Positions 55,173-64,000 of a stretch of DNA of 64,000 nucleotides are shown here, in pieces. Source of the DNA: Ferrovibrio sp046294345 (lineage in GTDB: Bacteria > Pseudomonadota > Alphaproteobacteria > Ferrovibrionales > Ferrovibrionaceae); the NCBI GenBank assembly GCA_046294345.1, contig JBKBJT010000016.1, forward strand, positions 12,659-76,658, given 5' to 3'. Every line of letters begins with the position of its first letter. Position 1 is the stretch's first letter. The position numbers and the translations under genes were made by a program. A model generated the notes under the pieces. The model was not told where the DNA came from. It saw nothing but the letters and a program-made list of their open reading frames with translations, and searched no databases.

Positions 55173-55691
55173 TCAGCCGGCTTCGGCGAGGCGCTTCTGC
55201 TTCAGCAGCTTGCGCAGGATCATGTTGCGCTTCAGCGCCGAGATGTGATCGACGAACAGGATGCCATCCAGATGGTCGATCTCGTGCTGCAGGCAGACGG
55301 CAAGCAGGCCATCGGCATGCAGCTCCTGCTTCTCGCCGTTATAATCCAGGTATTCGATCTTCACCTCGGCCGGGCGGGCCACTTCGGCATACTGCTCGGG
55401 CAGCGACAGGCAGCCCTCCTCGTAGACCTTGTCCTCGTCCGACAGCCAGGTGAATTCCGGGTTGACGACGTACAGCGGCTGCTTGTCCTCACCCTCGCGC
55501 GAGACGTCGATCACCAGCATGCGCTTGGCGATGCCGACTTGGATGGCGGCCAGGCCGATGCCGGGTGCGGCATACATGGTCTCCAGCATGTCGTCGAGCT
55601 GGCGACGCACCTCGTCGGTCACGGCCTCGACGGGGGTCGAGACGGCTTCCAACCGGGGGTCTGGGGCGGTGATGATCGGCAAAAGGGCCAT
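55173..55691 (-). CDS. def: Peptide deformylase
   Basis: This 172-residue metalloenzyme removes the N-formyl group. Motifs are GIGLAAIQVG (with I in place of the more usual P), EEGCLSLP and HEIDHLDGILF, all metal ligands intact. It is the first gene of the def-fmt-truA operon and is divergent from rmuC. Confidence 0.97.
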   Translation of the reverse strand: MALLPIITAPDPRLEAVSTPVEAVTDEVRRQLDDMLETMYAAPGIGLAAIQVGIAKRMLVIDVSREGEDKQPLYVVNPEFTWLSDEDKVYEEGCLSLPEQYAEVARPAEVKIEYLDYNGEKQELHADGLLAVCLQHEIDHLDGILFVDHISALKRNMILRKLLKQKRLAEAG

Positions 55692-55767
55692 AAATTCCGT
55701 TCCGTAATAATCGGGGCGTCATAGGCGCGGGCTGGTTCTCCGTCAAGCCCGCTGTTATGTAACACCC

Positions 55768-57117
55768 ATGGCCATGGATATAATGCCGATTCTCGGAACC
55801 GCCAGCATCGCGGGGCTGGCGATCATCCTGATTTTGCTGGTTCTTCTGCTGCGCCGGGGGTCCGGCACAGGGGATCAGGCCGCCCTGGTGGCCGAACTGC
55901 GCGACCAGCTCGACCAGGCCCGCGACGAGGCCGCCAGTGCCCAGGCCGCCCGGCTGGAGGCCGAGCGCCAGGCTGCCGGCCTGCGCAGCGAACTGGCGGT
56001 GAAGACCCAGGCCTTCGAAAAACTGGCTGAAACCGCCACCCAGGCCGCCCGGGCGGCAGCCGTGGAATCCGCCGCCCAGCTTTCCAACAAGCTGCTGGCC
56101 GACCACAAGCGCGAGGCCGAGGCCCAAAAGGAAGAGGGCGAAAAGCGGATCAAGCAGGCCACCGAAGGACTGACCCAGCAATTCCTCACCGTGGCCGAGA
56201 CCGTGACGCGCCTGAACCAGCAGGTGGGCGACAGCCGTAAGGCCATCGACACGGTCTATCGCGCCCTGTCGCATCCCGGCGGCGCCGGCCGGCTGGCCGA
56301 GATCGGGCTGGAAAACGTGCTGAAGGCCTTCGGCCTGCAGCCGGGCCTGGATTTCATCATCCAGTATCATGCCGCCGGCGACGGCGAACGCGGCAACCTG
56401 CGCCCCGATGCGGTGGTTTTCCTGCCCGGCGATGCCGTGCTGGTGATCGATTCCAAGGCTTCCAAGCTGCTGCTCGACCATGCCGAGGCGGAGGATGAAG
56501 TGGCCGAGGCGGCGGCACTGGCCCAGTTGGCCCAGCGCATGACGACCCATCTGCGGGCGCTCAGTGCCAAGGATTACGGCAATGCCGTGCTCGCCACCTA
56601 CAAGGAGCTGAAGCGCGGCGGCAGCCTGAAGCGCAGCATGATCGCCATGATGCTGCCCAACGATGCGGCAGTGGAAAAACTGCGCCGCGCCGATCCCGAT
56701 TTCGAGCGTCGCGCCGCCGAAGTCGATATCGTGGTGACGGGTCCATCGGCGCTCGCCGCGATCATCGCCGTGTCGCGTCTGCAGATCGATGGCGGCCGGC
56801 AGGCGGAGAATCTGGAAAAGATCGTCGAGGCGGTCGGCAACCTCGTGGAATCCACCGCCACCGCGCTTACGCTGGCCGACCGTGTCGGCCGTGGCCTGCA
56901 GCAGGCCACCGAACAGTTCGAGGCCTTCAGCCGTTCGGTCAATGCGCGCCTGCTGCCGCGTATCCGGCGTCTGGGCCAGCTCGGCATCCGTTCGTCGAAA
57001 ACACCTTCGGCCCTGCCCAGCTTCCAGGTCAGCGTACAGCGCACCGATGTGATCGAGGCCGATGCCGAGGATGTCACGCCGCAATTGCCCGGGTTGCGTG
57101 ATGGGGAGGGCAAATGA
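55768..57117 (+). CDS. rmuC: DNA recombination protein RmuC homologue
   Basis: This 449-residue protein has one N-terminal membrane helix (about 10-30), a long coiled coil (about 38-150) and the RmuC nuclease-like domain (about 165-400; GNLRPDAVVFLPGDAVLVIDSKAS in pieces). RmuC limits inversions at short inverted repeats. A second ATG is 6 bp downstream of the first. The stop overlaps the next gene (ATGA). Confidence 0.93.
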   Translation: MAMDIMPILGTASIAGLAIILILLVLLLRRGSGTGDQAALVAELRDQLDQARDEAASAQAARLEAERQAAGLRSELAVKTQAFEKLAETATQAARAAAVESAAQLSNKLLADHKREAEAQKEEGEKRIKQATEGLTQQFLTVAETVTRLNQQVGDSRKAIDTVYRALSHPGGAGRLAEIGLENVLKAFGLQPGLDFIIQYHAAGDGERGNLRPDAVVFLPGDAVLVIDSKASKLLLDHAEAEDEVAEAAALAQLAQRMTTHLRALSAKDYGNAVLATYKELKRGGSLKRSMIAMMLPNDAAVEKLRRADPDFERRAAEVDIVVTGPSALAAIIAVSRLQIDGGRQAENLEKIVEAVGNLVESTATALTLADRVGRGLQQATEQFEAFSRSVNARLLPRIRRLGQLGIRSSKTPSALPSFQVSVQRTDVIEADAEDVTPQLPGLRDGEGK

Positions 57118-57758
57118 CGACCCTTCCCATCCTCAATGGCGAGAATGGCAACGGCGAAACGCCGCGTAAGGTGAGCGAAATCGTCGCCGCGCTCTGCGCC
57201 GGCGATCCCGAGGACCGCATCACGCTGCACGACCTGATCCACGCCTTCGGCCTGCGCGCCTTCGGCCTGGCCATCCTCGTCTTCGCCCTGCCCAATGGAA
57301 TCCCCGCGCCGATCGCACCGGGCCTGTCGGCCGTGCTGGGCGCGCCGCTGCTGCTGCTGGCGGCGCAGATGCTGTTCGGGCTGGATCATCCCTGGTTCCC
57401 GCAAAGCTGGGGCGAACGCAGCTATCGCCGCGCGGATGTGGCCAAACTGCTGCGCCCCGCGATCCCCGTGCTGGAAAAGATCGAGCGCTACGTGAAGCCG
57501 CGTCATGCCCGCCTCACGGGCCGGCGTGGTCGACGACTGATCGGCGGCATCGTCTTGTGGAATGCCCTTCTGCTGTCGCTGCCGATCCCGTTCGGCAATC
57601 TGCTGCCGGCCTGGGCAATCATCCTGGCCGCCTTCGGCCAGGTCGAGCGCGACGGCGTGCTGGTGATTGCCAGTCTGGCCGCCAGCGTGGTCGCCACCGG
57701 CTGGGTCTGGTTCTTGGTCGATACCAGCGTCTCGATCCTGCAATGGATGTTCGGATGA
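57114..57758 (+). CDS. ExoD-family membrane protein
   Basis: This 214-residue protein has four or five helices and matches ExoD (exopolysaccharide synthesis) by LHDLIHAFGLRAFGLAILVFALPNGIPAP in pieces and the C-terminal LPIPFGNLLPAWAIILAAFGQVERDG. The biochemical function of ExoD is not settled. It is translationally coupled on both sides. Confidence 0.88.
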   Translation: MTTLPILNGENGNGETPRKVSEIVAALCAGDPEDRITLHDLIHAFGLRAFGLAILVFALPNGIPAPIAPGLSAVLGAPLLLLAAQMLFGLDHPWFPQSWGERSYRRADVAKLLRPAIPVLEKIERYVKPRHARLTGRRGRRLIGGIVLWNALLLSLPIPFGNLLPAWAIILAAFGQVERDGVLVIASLAASVVATGWVWFLVDTSVSILQWMFG

Positions 57759-58174
57759 CGGCCGAGGAGATCATCGCGGCGCTGCAACTGCAGCCGCATC
57801 CCGAAGGCGGGCATTATGTCGAGACTTTCCGCGATGCCCCCGGTCCCGATGGACGCAGCCGCTCGACGGCGATCTATTTCCTGCTGCGGGCCGGCGAGCG
57901 GTCGCACTGGCATCGCGTGGATGCCGTCGAAATCTGGCATTTCCATGCCGGCGCGCCGCTGCTTTTGAGCATCGCGGAAACGGCCGGTGCGCCAGTGCAG
58001 CAGATCACCCTGGGTCATGGCGTGATCGAAGGCCACCGGCCCCAGGGCATCGTCCCGCCGCATCACTGGCAGGCGGCCGAAACCCTTGGCGCATGGACCC
58101 TGGTTGGCTGCACCGTCGCGCCCGGCTTCGATTTCGCCGGCTTCGAGCTAGCCCCGCCGGGCTGGGCGCCTTAG
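57755..58174 (+). CDS. DUF985-type cupin
   Basis: This 139-residue protein matches the DUF985 cupins: HPEGGHYVETFRD, STAIYFLL, SHWHRVDAVEIWHFHAG with the metal-site histidines and glutamate, and GCTVAPGFDFAGFEL. The substrate is unknown. It overlaps exoD by 4 bp and its stop overlaps the stop of the convergent regulator. Confidence 0.88.
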   Translation: MTAEEIIAALQLQPHPEGGHYVETFRDAPGPDGRSRSTAIYFLLRAGERSHWHRVDAVEIWHFHAGAPLLLSIAETAGAPVQQITLGHGVIEGHRPQGIVPPHHWQAAETLGAWTLVGCTVAPGFDFAGFELAPPGWAP

Positions 58175-58944
58175 GCCTTTGCGAAATACCGGCTCGGCGT
58201 GGTGCCGAGGCTTTTTCGGAACATCGCCGTGAAGGCGGCTGCCGAGGCATAACCCAGCTCGGCCGCCACCAGCGCGACCGGTCTGCCGGCGCTCAGCCGT
58301 GCCAGCGCCTCGGCCAGTCGCGCCTGCTGGCGCCAGGCCGTGAAGCCCATGCCGGTTTCGCGCTGGAACAGCCGCGCCAGGCTGCGGCTGCTCAGGCCCG
58401 CTTCCGCCGCGCAGCTTTCGATATCGGTATTCCCGCCAGGATTTTGCAGCAGGCGCCGGCACACGGCCAGCAGGCGCGGTTCCTGCGGCATGGGCAGATG
58501 CAGCGGCAGGGCCGGCACGGCGCGCAGTTCATGCAGCAGCAGTTTGGCGATGGCTTCGCCGCGGCTGCCACGCGGATATTCGACGGGCTCTTCCATGGCG
58601 GCGAGGATCAGGGCGCGCAACAGCGGCGAGACGTCGATCACCTGGCAATCGCGCGACAGGTGCCGCGCGGCTCGCGGCGCGATGTAGAGCGTGCGCATCG
58701 CCACCGCGCCGCTCATGTGAATCTCGTGCTCGGTCTGCGGCGGAATCCACAGGGCGCGCTGCGGCGGCACCACCCATGTCCCCTGCGCCGTGCCGATCCG
58801 CATCACGCCCTGCGTGGCATAAAGCAGCTGCCCGCGTTCATGCAGGTGCGGCGGGATATGGTGGCCGGCGGGAAAATCCTTCGGCATGGCCGCCACCGGC
58901 GTGGCGATGCGCTGGTAATCCTCGGCATTGGTGCTGCGCGGCAT
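58171..58944 (-). CDS. AraC-family regulator of the adjacent MFS gene
   Basis: This 257-residue regulator has an N-terminal cupin (about 15-90, HHIPPHLHERGQLLYATQG) and two helix-turn-helix units (about 165-255). The start at 58944 fits the domain; an extension is rejected. It is 89 bp from the divergent MFS gene and probably controls it. Confidence 0.87.
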   Translation of the reverse strand: MPRSTNAEDYQRIATPVAAMPKDFPAGHHIPPHLHERGQLLYATQGVMRIGTAQGTWVVPPQRALWIPPQTEHEIHMSGAVAMRTLYIAPRAARHLSRDCQVIDVSPLLRALILAAMEEPVEYPRGSRGEAIAKLLLHELRAVPALPLHLPMPQEPRLLAVCRRLLQNPGGNTDIESCAAEAGLSSRSLARLFQRETGMGFTAWRQQARLAEALARLSAGRPVALVAAELGYASAAAFTAMFRKSLGTTPSRYFAKA

Positions 58945-59033
58945 GTCCGATTCTCGATAGAAATAGGCAGGACACCGTTTATCAGACAGGGCTATCCTGC
59001 CGCCTGCAATCATTTTCTTCCGGGATTCCGTCC

Positions 59034-60245
59034 ATGCCGTTCTCCCGCCGCGTCATTGGCTTCGTCAACCTCGCCCATCTGATCGACCACAAGTTCATGC
59101 TGATCTTCCCTACCGCCGTGCTGGCGATGGAGGCGGATTTCGGCCGCTCCTATGGAGAATTGCTGGCGCTGTCGCTCGGCGGCTTCATCGCCTTCGGCGC
59201 CGGTTCGATCCCGGCCGGCTGGCTGGGCGACCGCTGGAGCCGCCGGCACATGCTGGGAGTCTTTTTCATCGGCATCGGCGTGGCCGCCATCCTGGCCGGC
59301 CTGAGCCAGTCGCTGTGGTTCCTGGCGCTGGCGTTGACGCTGATCGGGTTGTTCGGGGCGATCTATCATCCGGTCGGCACGGCCATGCTCACCGCCCATG
59401 CCGCCGCGCTGGGGCCGCAGACCATGGGGCGCGAGATCGGGCTGAACGGCGTGTGGGGCAATGTCGGCGTGGCGATCGCCGCGCTGGCCACCGGTGCCAT
59501 CGCGCAATATGCCGGCTGGCGCGCCGCCTTCATCCTGCCGGGCATCGTGGTGATCGGGATCGGTATCGCCTATCTGGCGCTGGTGCCCGAGCATGCCTCG
59601 CCGCCGCGCAAGGGCGGCCAGCCGCAACCCCGTGTGCCGCGTGCTGTGGCGGTCCGCGCCTTCGCCGTGCTGGCGCTGGTGGGCGTGAGCGGCGGCGTGG
59701 TGTTCAACGCCGCCACTATCGCCCTGCCCAAGCTGTTCGCCGAGCGCCTGCTGGACCTGATCGCCTCGCCGGTCGGCATCAGCCTGGTGGTCAGCGCCGT
59801 CTATCTCGCCGGTGCGCTGGCGCAGGTGATCATCGGCCGCCTGGTGGATCGTTTCACGCTGAAGCAGATCTTCGTGCCGGTGGCTTTCCTGCAGGCGCCC
59901 TGCCTGCTGCTGGCCGGCTGGCTGGAGAATGCCTGGCTGCTGCTGCCCTGCCTGGGCGTGATGTTCGCGATCTTCGGCCAGGTGACGATCAACGACGCCA
60001 TGGTGGCGAAATACACCTCCGACGCATGGCGGGCGCGGGCCTATTCGCTGCGCTACCTGCTGTCCTTCGGCGCCAGCGCCACCGCCGTGCCGCTGATCGC
60101 GCTGGTGCATGATCGCGGCGGCGGTTTCCCGATGCTGTTCGCCATCCTGGCCGTGCTGGGTCTCAGCATTTTCCTGGCGGCGCTGGTGTTCCCGAACCGC
60201 AAGGAAGACGTGGAGTCAGCGTCGCCGCAGGTCGCCCGTGCCTAG
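59034..60245 (+). CDS. MFS transporter, fosmidomycin-resistance (Fsr)-like
   Basis: This 403-residue protein has 12 helices and Fsr-like features (LAHLIDHKFMLIFPT, GWLGDRWSRRHMLG, AIYHPVGTAMLTAHA). Members export drugs or small solutes. The start at 59034 is preferred. Its end overlaps the EamA transporter gene on the other strand by 30 bp. Confidence 0.87.
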   Translation: MPFSRRVIGFVNLAHLIDHKFMLIFPTAVLAMEADFGRSYGELLALSLGGFIAFGAGSIPAGWLGDRWSRRHMLGVFFIGIGVAAILAGLSQSLWFLALALTLIGLFGAIYHPVGTAMLTAHAAALGPQTMGREIGLNGVWGNVGVAIAALATGAIAQYAGWRAAFILPGIVVIGIGIAYLALVPEHASPPRKGGQPQPRVPRAVAVRAFAVLALVGVSGGVVFNAATIALPKLFAERLLDLIASPVGISLVVSAVYLAGALAQVIIGRLVDRFTLKQIFVPVAFLQAPCLLLAGWLENAWLLLPCLGVMFAIFGQVTINDAMVAKYTSDAWRARAYSLRYLLSFGASATAVPLIALVHDRGGGFPMLFAILAVLGLSIFLAALVFPNRKEDVESASPQVARA

Positions 60246-61112
60246 CACGGCACCGCCGACGATCAACGCGCAGGCCAGCAGCACGGGCATGGTGAGTGCG
60301 CCCTGGCCGAACACGATCAGCAGCAGGGTAGAGAGCAGCGGCGCCGCATAGGCCATGGTGCCCAGCGCACGCACGTCGCCGCGCTTCATGCCGTGATCCC
60401 AGCAGAAGAAGGCGAGGCCCACGGGCCCAAGGCCCAGGGCGACGATCGCCGCCCATTCGCCCGTCGAGGCCGGCAGGGTTGTTGTCTCGAAGGCGAAGTG
60501 ACCCAGCCAGGAGAGCAGGGCTGTGGCGGCGCAGAAGGCGCCGACGGCATCGGTCGGCACGGTGGCGAAACGGCGGCTCAGCACCGAATAGCCCGACCAG
60601 GTGAAGGCGCAGGCAAAGGCGGCGGCATAACCGGCCGCGTAACGCCAGTCGAAGCCGAGGTCGCCCTTGCCGGCGATCAGGATCACGGTGCCGGCAAGGC
60701 CCAGGGCGGCGCCGGCCAGATGGAACCAGCGCAATTTCTCGCCCGGCAGCAGGGCCGAGAACAACACGATCAGCAAGGGCCAGAGATAGTTGATCAGGCT
60801 GGCTTCCAGCGGCGGCGCCAGCTTCAGGGCCAGGAAATACAGCGCGTGGTACCCGAACAGGCCGAACACGCCGAGCATCCATGCCGCCGGGCTCAGGCTG
60901 AAATGCCTGAGCACGCCTCGGATGCCATCGCCGCGCAGCAGCCACAGTACGACGGCGGCAAGTGTGGAAAGCGTGAAGGTCATGGCGGTGAGTTGCAGGG
61001 CCGGCACGCTGGGGGTCAGCGTGGTGAACAGGGCTAATGAGGCCCAGAGCCAGATGGCGATGGTGCCGATCAGGGTGGCGCGCAGACGCGCGGCGGCGGG
61101 AGTAGCGGTCAT
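60216..61112 (-). CDS. EamA/DMT-family transporter (YddG-like)
   Basis: This 298-residue protein has ten helices in two EamA repeats. LKLAPPLEASLINYLWPLLIVLFSA in pieces and the C-terminal layout resemble the aromatic amino acid exporter YddG. The substrate is inferred only from family. It overlaps the MFS gene tail to tail by 30 bp. Confidence 0.86.
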   Translation of the reverse strand: MTATPAAARLRATLIGTIAIWLWASLALFTTLTPSVPALQLTAMTFTLSTLAAVVLWLLRGDGIRGVLRHFSLSPAAWMLGVFGLFGYHALYFLALKLAPPLEASLINYLWPLLIVLFSALLPGEKLRWFHLAGAALGLAGTVILIAGKGDLGFDWRYAAGYAAAFACAFTWSGYSVLSRRFATVPTDAVGAFCAATALLSWLGHFAFETTTLPASTGEWAAIVALGLGPVGLAFFCWDHGMKRGDVRALGTMAYAAPLLSTLLLIVFGQGALTMPVLLACALIVGGAVLGTGDLRRR

Positions 61113-61270
61113 GATGGTCTTGAAATCCGGAATGAAAGGCGGGACGCGATGACGCGTGGCGCATCGCGCGAAGGATTTTTCGATTGAAGGCCGCTACCGG
61201 GAGGCCGAGTTTTAAGGAAAACCGCCAATCAGATCAAGCTGGCAGATCAAGCCGGCAGAAAACCGGCCGG

Positions 61271-61768
61271 TCAGGCCGAGCGGGCGGCGTCCAGGCGATA
61301 GAACAGGGGCGACTGCTCGCTTTCGAGCAGGCGCAGGGTGCCGCGCACCAGCACCGGCTGGTCGGCATAGGCCACCGACTCGGCGGCCTTCACCGCCACG
61401 ATGCGGCTCAGGTCGCCCATCATGCAGCTCGAGCAATGGAACTGCAGGGCGCCGAGCAGGAATTCCTTGTGCGTCTTGCCCTCACGGAACGGCATCATGT
61501 AGCCGCTGATGGCCACGTCCTGGCCGTCCAGCCCCTGCAGGGCGGCAGGGAAACGGCTGATCGTGCCGTCCTGGAACTTGCTTTCGCCGGCCTGGGCCAG
61601 CAGGTCCCAGTCCAGCGCACCGTCCATGCTCGGGGCGGCCTGCCGCAGATGGGCCAGAACGCCACCTTCGGCGGGTTCGATTGAAATGGCGGCGGCATCG
61701 CCGGCCGTGCAGGCAAAGCCGGCGGCGGCAGAGAGCGTGACGCTGGACAGGAACTGGCGGCGCAGCAT
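61271..61768 (-). CDS. Tat-exported DUF3299-like protein
   Basis: This 165-residue protein begins MLRRQFLSSVTLSAAAGF, a twin-arginine (RRQFL) signal cleaved after about DAAA. The mature part resembles DUF3299 (LDGQDVAISGYMMPF, FLLGALQFHCSSCMMGD, PVLVRGTLRLLES). The CSSCMM segment could bind copper or a thiol partner. The start at 61768 has GAGGG upstream; a TTG at 61783 is the alternative. Function unknown. Confidence 0.78.
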   Translation of the reverse strand: MLRRQFLSSVTLSAAAGFACTAGDAAAISIEPAEGGVLAHLRQAAPSMDGALDWDLLAQAGESKFQDGTISRFPAALQGLDGQDVAISGYMMPFREGKTHKEFLLGALQFHCSSCMMGDLSRIVAVKAAESVAYADQPVLVRGTLRLLESEQSPLFYRLDAARSA

Positions 61769-61957
61769 GGTTACCCTCGTCAAGGCGATGATTGTTACAA
61801 TATACGCCCGAGGCCGACCGATTCAAGCCGGTTGCGGGGCGGCATCAGGACGATTTTGGCTAGCCCCGGAATACGGTTGTGTGAAGGCAATCGTCCCTGC
61901 ACCCTTGCCGGAAAGGTCAGGTGACGGATCGTCGGCCTGAGCGTATAAGCCGGTGCG

Positions 61958-63190
61958 ATGGTTGCTGCCTCCCCGCATCCCGAATCCTTCCTCAAGGCCG
62001 GCAATGGCTGGCCGCTGGTCGGTGCGCTGTCATTCGCCCAGCTCGTCTCCTGGGGTTCGATCTACTATGCCTTTTCGCTTTTCGTCGTGCCGATGGAGAC
62101 CGATCTGGGCTGGAGCCGCACGGCGTTGAACGGTGCCCTGTCGCTGGGCCTGCTCACGGCCGGCCTGGTCGCCTATCCGGTCGGCAAGCTGATCGACGCG
62201 CGCGGCGGACGGGTGCTGATGAGTGCCGGTTCGCTGCTGGCGTCGCTGCTGTTCGTGGCCTGGGCCTATGTGGACCACGTGGCGGCCTTCTACGTGATCT
62301 GGTTCGGGCTGGGTGTGTGCATGGCGCTCACGCTCTACGAACCGGTCTTCGTGGTGCTGACGCGGCTGTTCCCCGAGAATTACCGTTTCCGCATCACCAT
62401 GCTCACACTGGTCGGCGGTTTCGCCTCCACGGCTTTCATCCCGCTCACCGCCTGGTGGATCGAGGTCCTTGGTTGGCGCGACGCATTATTGGCGCTGGCC
62501 GCCTGCAACCTGCTTTATTGCCTGCCCGTGCATGCTCTGATGCTGCGCGACAAGGCCGGCGGCGCTACCCAGGCAGAAACGGTTCCCGCCACGGGCGCCG
62601 ACAGTCCGATGCGCCGCGCCCTGCGTCACCCGGTCTTCTGGGGCCTGGTGGTCTGCTTCACGTTCTATTACGCAACCTTTTCGGCGCTCACCTTCCATTT
62701 CATCCCGATGTTCGACGAGCGCGGTTTCTCGCTCAGCCTCGCCGTCGGCGTGATCGCCGTGATCGGTCCGGCCCAGGTGGCCGGCCGCATCATCCTGCTG
62801 CTGTTCGGGCGCCGGCTCACGGCGGCCACCACCGGCCGCATCATCGTGCTGATGTTTCCGGCCAGCGTCGCCCTGCTGGTCCTGTTCCCCGGTTCGGTGG
62901 CCGCTCTGTTCGCCTTCGCCGCGATCTATGGCTGCGCCAACGGCATCATGACCATCGTTCGCGGCACGGCGGTGCCCGACCTGCTGTGGCGCGAGGGCTA
63001 TGGCGCGATCAGCGGCGCACTCACCCTGCCGGCCAATATCGCCAAGGCGCTGGCGCCGTCCATCGCTGCCTTCGTGTGGGCCTTCTTCGGCAATTACGGA
63101 CCTGTGCTCTGGGTGATCATGGCGGGTGCGCTGGTTTCGGCGGCGGGCTTCTGGTTTGCGGCGTCAAAAAGCAAAACGCCCGCCGGATGA
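61958..63190 (+). CDS. MFS transporter (monocarboxylate/oxalate-type)
   Basis: This 410-residue protein has 12 helices and the pattern of bacterial MCT/OFA-like MFS proteins (FSLFVVPMETDLGWSRT, GKLIDARGGRVLM, LGWRDALL). The substrate is unknown. The start at 61958 gives a normal N-terminus. Confidence 0.83.
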   Translation: MVAASPHPESFLKAGNGWPLVGALSFAQLVSWGSIYYAFSLFVVPMETDLGWSRTALNGALSLGLLTAGLVAYPVGKLIDARGGRVLMSAGSLLASLLFVAWAYVDHVAAFYVIWFGLGVCMALTLYEPVFVVLTRLFPENYRFRITMLTLVGGFASTAFIPLTAWWIEVLGWRDALLALAACNLLYCLPVHALMLRDKAGGATQAETVPATGADSPMRRALRHPVFWGLVVCFTFYYATFSALTFHFIPMFDERGFSLSLAVGVIAVIGPAQVAGRIILLLFGRRLTAATTGRIIVLMFPASVALLVLFPGSVAALFAFAAIYGCANGIMTIVRGTAVPDLLWREGYGAISGALTLPANIAKALAPSIAAFVWAFFGNYGPVLWVIMAGALVSAAGFWFAASKSKTPAG

Positions 63191-63205
63191 ACCAGCGGGC
63201 GCTTT
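63177..63205. terminator. Bidirectional terminator between the MFS gene and speE
   Basis: CGCCCGC (63177-63183) pairs with GCGGGCG (63195-63201), flanked by AAAA and CTTT, so it can act on both strands. It overlaps the stop of the MFS gene. Confidence 0.65.
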
Positions 63206-63241
63206 AAGTCGGAACTCGCTTCTGCTTCTGTAAATCGTGGC

Positions 63242-64000
63242 TCAGCGCTTCTTCTTCGCCGCGGCCTTCTTCGGTGCCGGCAGCAGGCGCTGGACGAAGC
63301 TGGGCAGGGCGAAGGCGCCAAAATGGATTTCCGGATTGTAGTAACGCAGCGCCGGCAGCTTCGCTTTGTCGAACCGGGCGAAGATGTTGCGCGGATCGAC
63401 GTCGGTGATGTCGCGGTCGCTGGCCCAGGTCAGTGACATGAAGCCGCAGACATAAGTCGGCACCACCGCCAGGTAGGTGCCCGAATGAGCCCAGATTTTC
63501 TGGAACAGTTTGATGGCGTCGGTCAGTTCCGGGCCCTGCATATGCGGCACGCCGTTCTGCGCCACCAGGATCGCGCCCGGCTTCATCACCCGGCGGCAAT
63601 TATCGTAGAAAGCCTTGCTGAACAGTACGGTGGCCGGGCCGACCGGATCGGGCCGGTCCACGATCACCAGATCGTAGCGGTCCTTCGTGCCGGCCACATA
63701 AGCCGCGCCGTCACCGACGATCAGATTGGTGCGTTTGTCGCTGAAGGCCTTGCCGCAGATCTTCGGCAGGTATTTCTTCGCCACCTCGATCACCATGCCG
63801 TCGATCTCGACCATGGTGACGCGCTTGACCGACTTGTGCTTCAGCACTTCCTCGAGGATGCCGCCATCGCCGCCGCCGACGATCAGCGTGGACACATCGC
63901 TGCGTGCGGCGCGTTCGATCTCGTCCTTGAGATAAGCCGGCCGCACCAGCCGGATGTCGGCACGGTTGGTGCGCTTTCGCAGCGCCGAGGCCAGCGCCTC
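63242..64000 (-). CDS. speE: Spermidine synthase (5' end beyond the window)
   Basis: At least 252 residues are present; the reading frame is open to base 64000, so the start lies outside. The propylamine-transfer domain has the SAM-site motif VGGGDGGILEEVL, MVEIDGMVIEVAKKYLP and GDGAAYVAGTKDRYDLVIVDRPDPVGPA. The family usually reads D-S-T-D-P; here it reads D-R-P-D-P, so substrate preference may differ. The C-terminal tail is lysine- and alanine-rich. A GTG at 63946 is inside the gene and not its start. Confidence 0.9.
   Translation of the reverse strand, partial: EALASALRKRTNRADIRLVRPAYLKDEIERAARSDVSTLIVGGGDGGILEEVLKHKSVKRVTMVEIDGMVIEVAKKYLPKICGKAFSDKRTNLIVGDGAAYVAGTKDRYDLVIVDRPDPVGPATVLFSKAFYDNCRRVMKPGAILVAQNGVPHMQGPELTDAIKLFQKIWAHSGTYLAVVPTYVCGFMSLTWASDRDITDVDPRNIFARFDKAKLPALRYYNPEIHFGAFALPSFVQRLLPAPKKAAAKKKR

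Overview
The window is chromosomal DNA of a GC-rich (roughly 63-65 % by eye), facultatively anaerobic, metabolically versatile bacterium. A Rhodospirillales-like alphaproteobacterium is the best guess. The guess rests on a def-fmt-truA run beside dapE, many ABC and TRAP importers, FNR-type boxes around the nitrate genes, and one GTTC-N7-GTTC motif, which is the alphaproteobacterial LexA form. Genes are densely packed. I saw no rRNA, tRNA, CRISPR array, insertion sequence or phage.

1-15.4 kb is a nitrate-respiration island. A radical SAM/SPASM gene stands behind a perfect FNR-type box. A Crp/Fnr regulator without N-terminal Fe-S cysteines is divergent from narK1-narK2-narG-narH-narJ-narI. A cytoplasmic PpiC-type prolyl isomerase, a beta-carbonic anhydrase, NnrS, a small carboxymuconolactone-decarboxylase-like protein and a YtfE/RIC di-iron repair protein follow on the same strand. 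Nitrate uptake, reduction and nitrosative-stress repair are thus encoded together. A PolX-type polymerase/PHP protein follows (15.5-17.2 kb).

17.4-28.0 kb is a catabolic module: an AraC-type regulator divergent from a CUT2 (ribose-type) ABC importer. One permease is fused to a strictosidine-synthase/SMP-30-like beta-propeller, a second propeller protein follows, and the last gene encodes an acyl-CoA ligase fused to a crotonase-fold domain in which both hydratase glutamates appear to be histidine. Lactone or ester opening followed by CoA activation is the simplest reading. This is the most unusual part of the window.

28.1-34.5 kb holds an ArsR-SRPBCC pair, an omega-aminotransferase divergent from an XRE-cupin regulator with a PuuR-like site, and a TRAP transporter operon ending in ridA. 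34.8-44.97 kb holds single metabolic genes: a UMF1-type MFS protein, cfa, a glutathione transferase, purH, accA, a hydrolase, an HD-GYP protein, and a lysE-epoxide hydrolase-maoC operon.

45.1-48.0 kb contains two related peptidoglycan-binding-like genes. One is frameshifted by an apparent internal deletion; the other is intact behind a LexA-type box. 48.0-58.2 kb is mainly housekeeping (secA, dapE, truA, fmt, def, rmuC, an exoD homologue). 58.2-64.0 kb holds an AraC regulator, MFS and EamA transporters, a Tat-type DUF3299-like protein and a spermidine synthase cut by the right edge.
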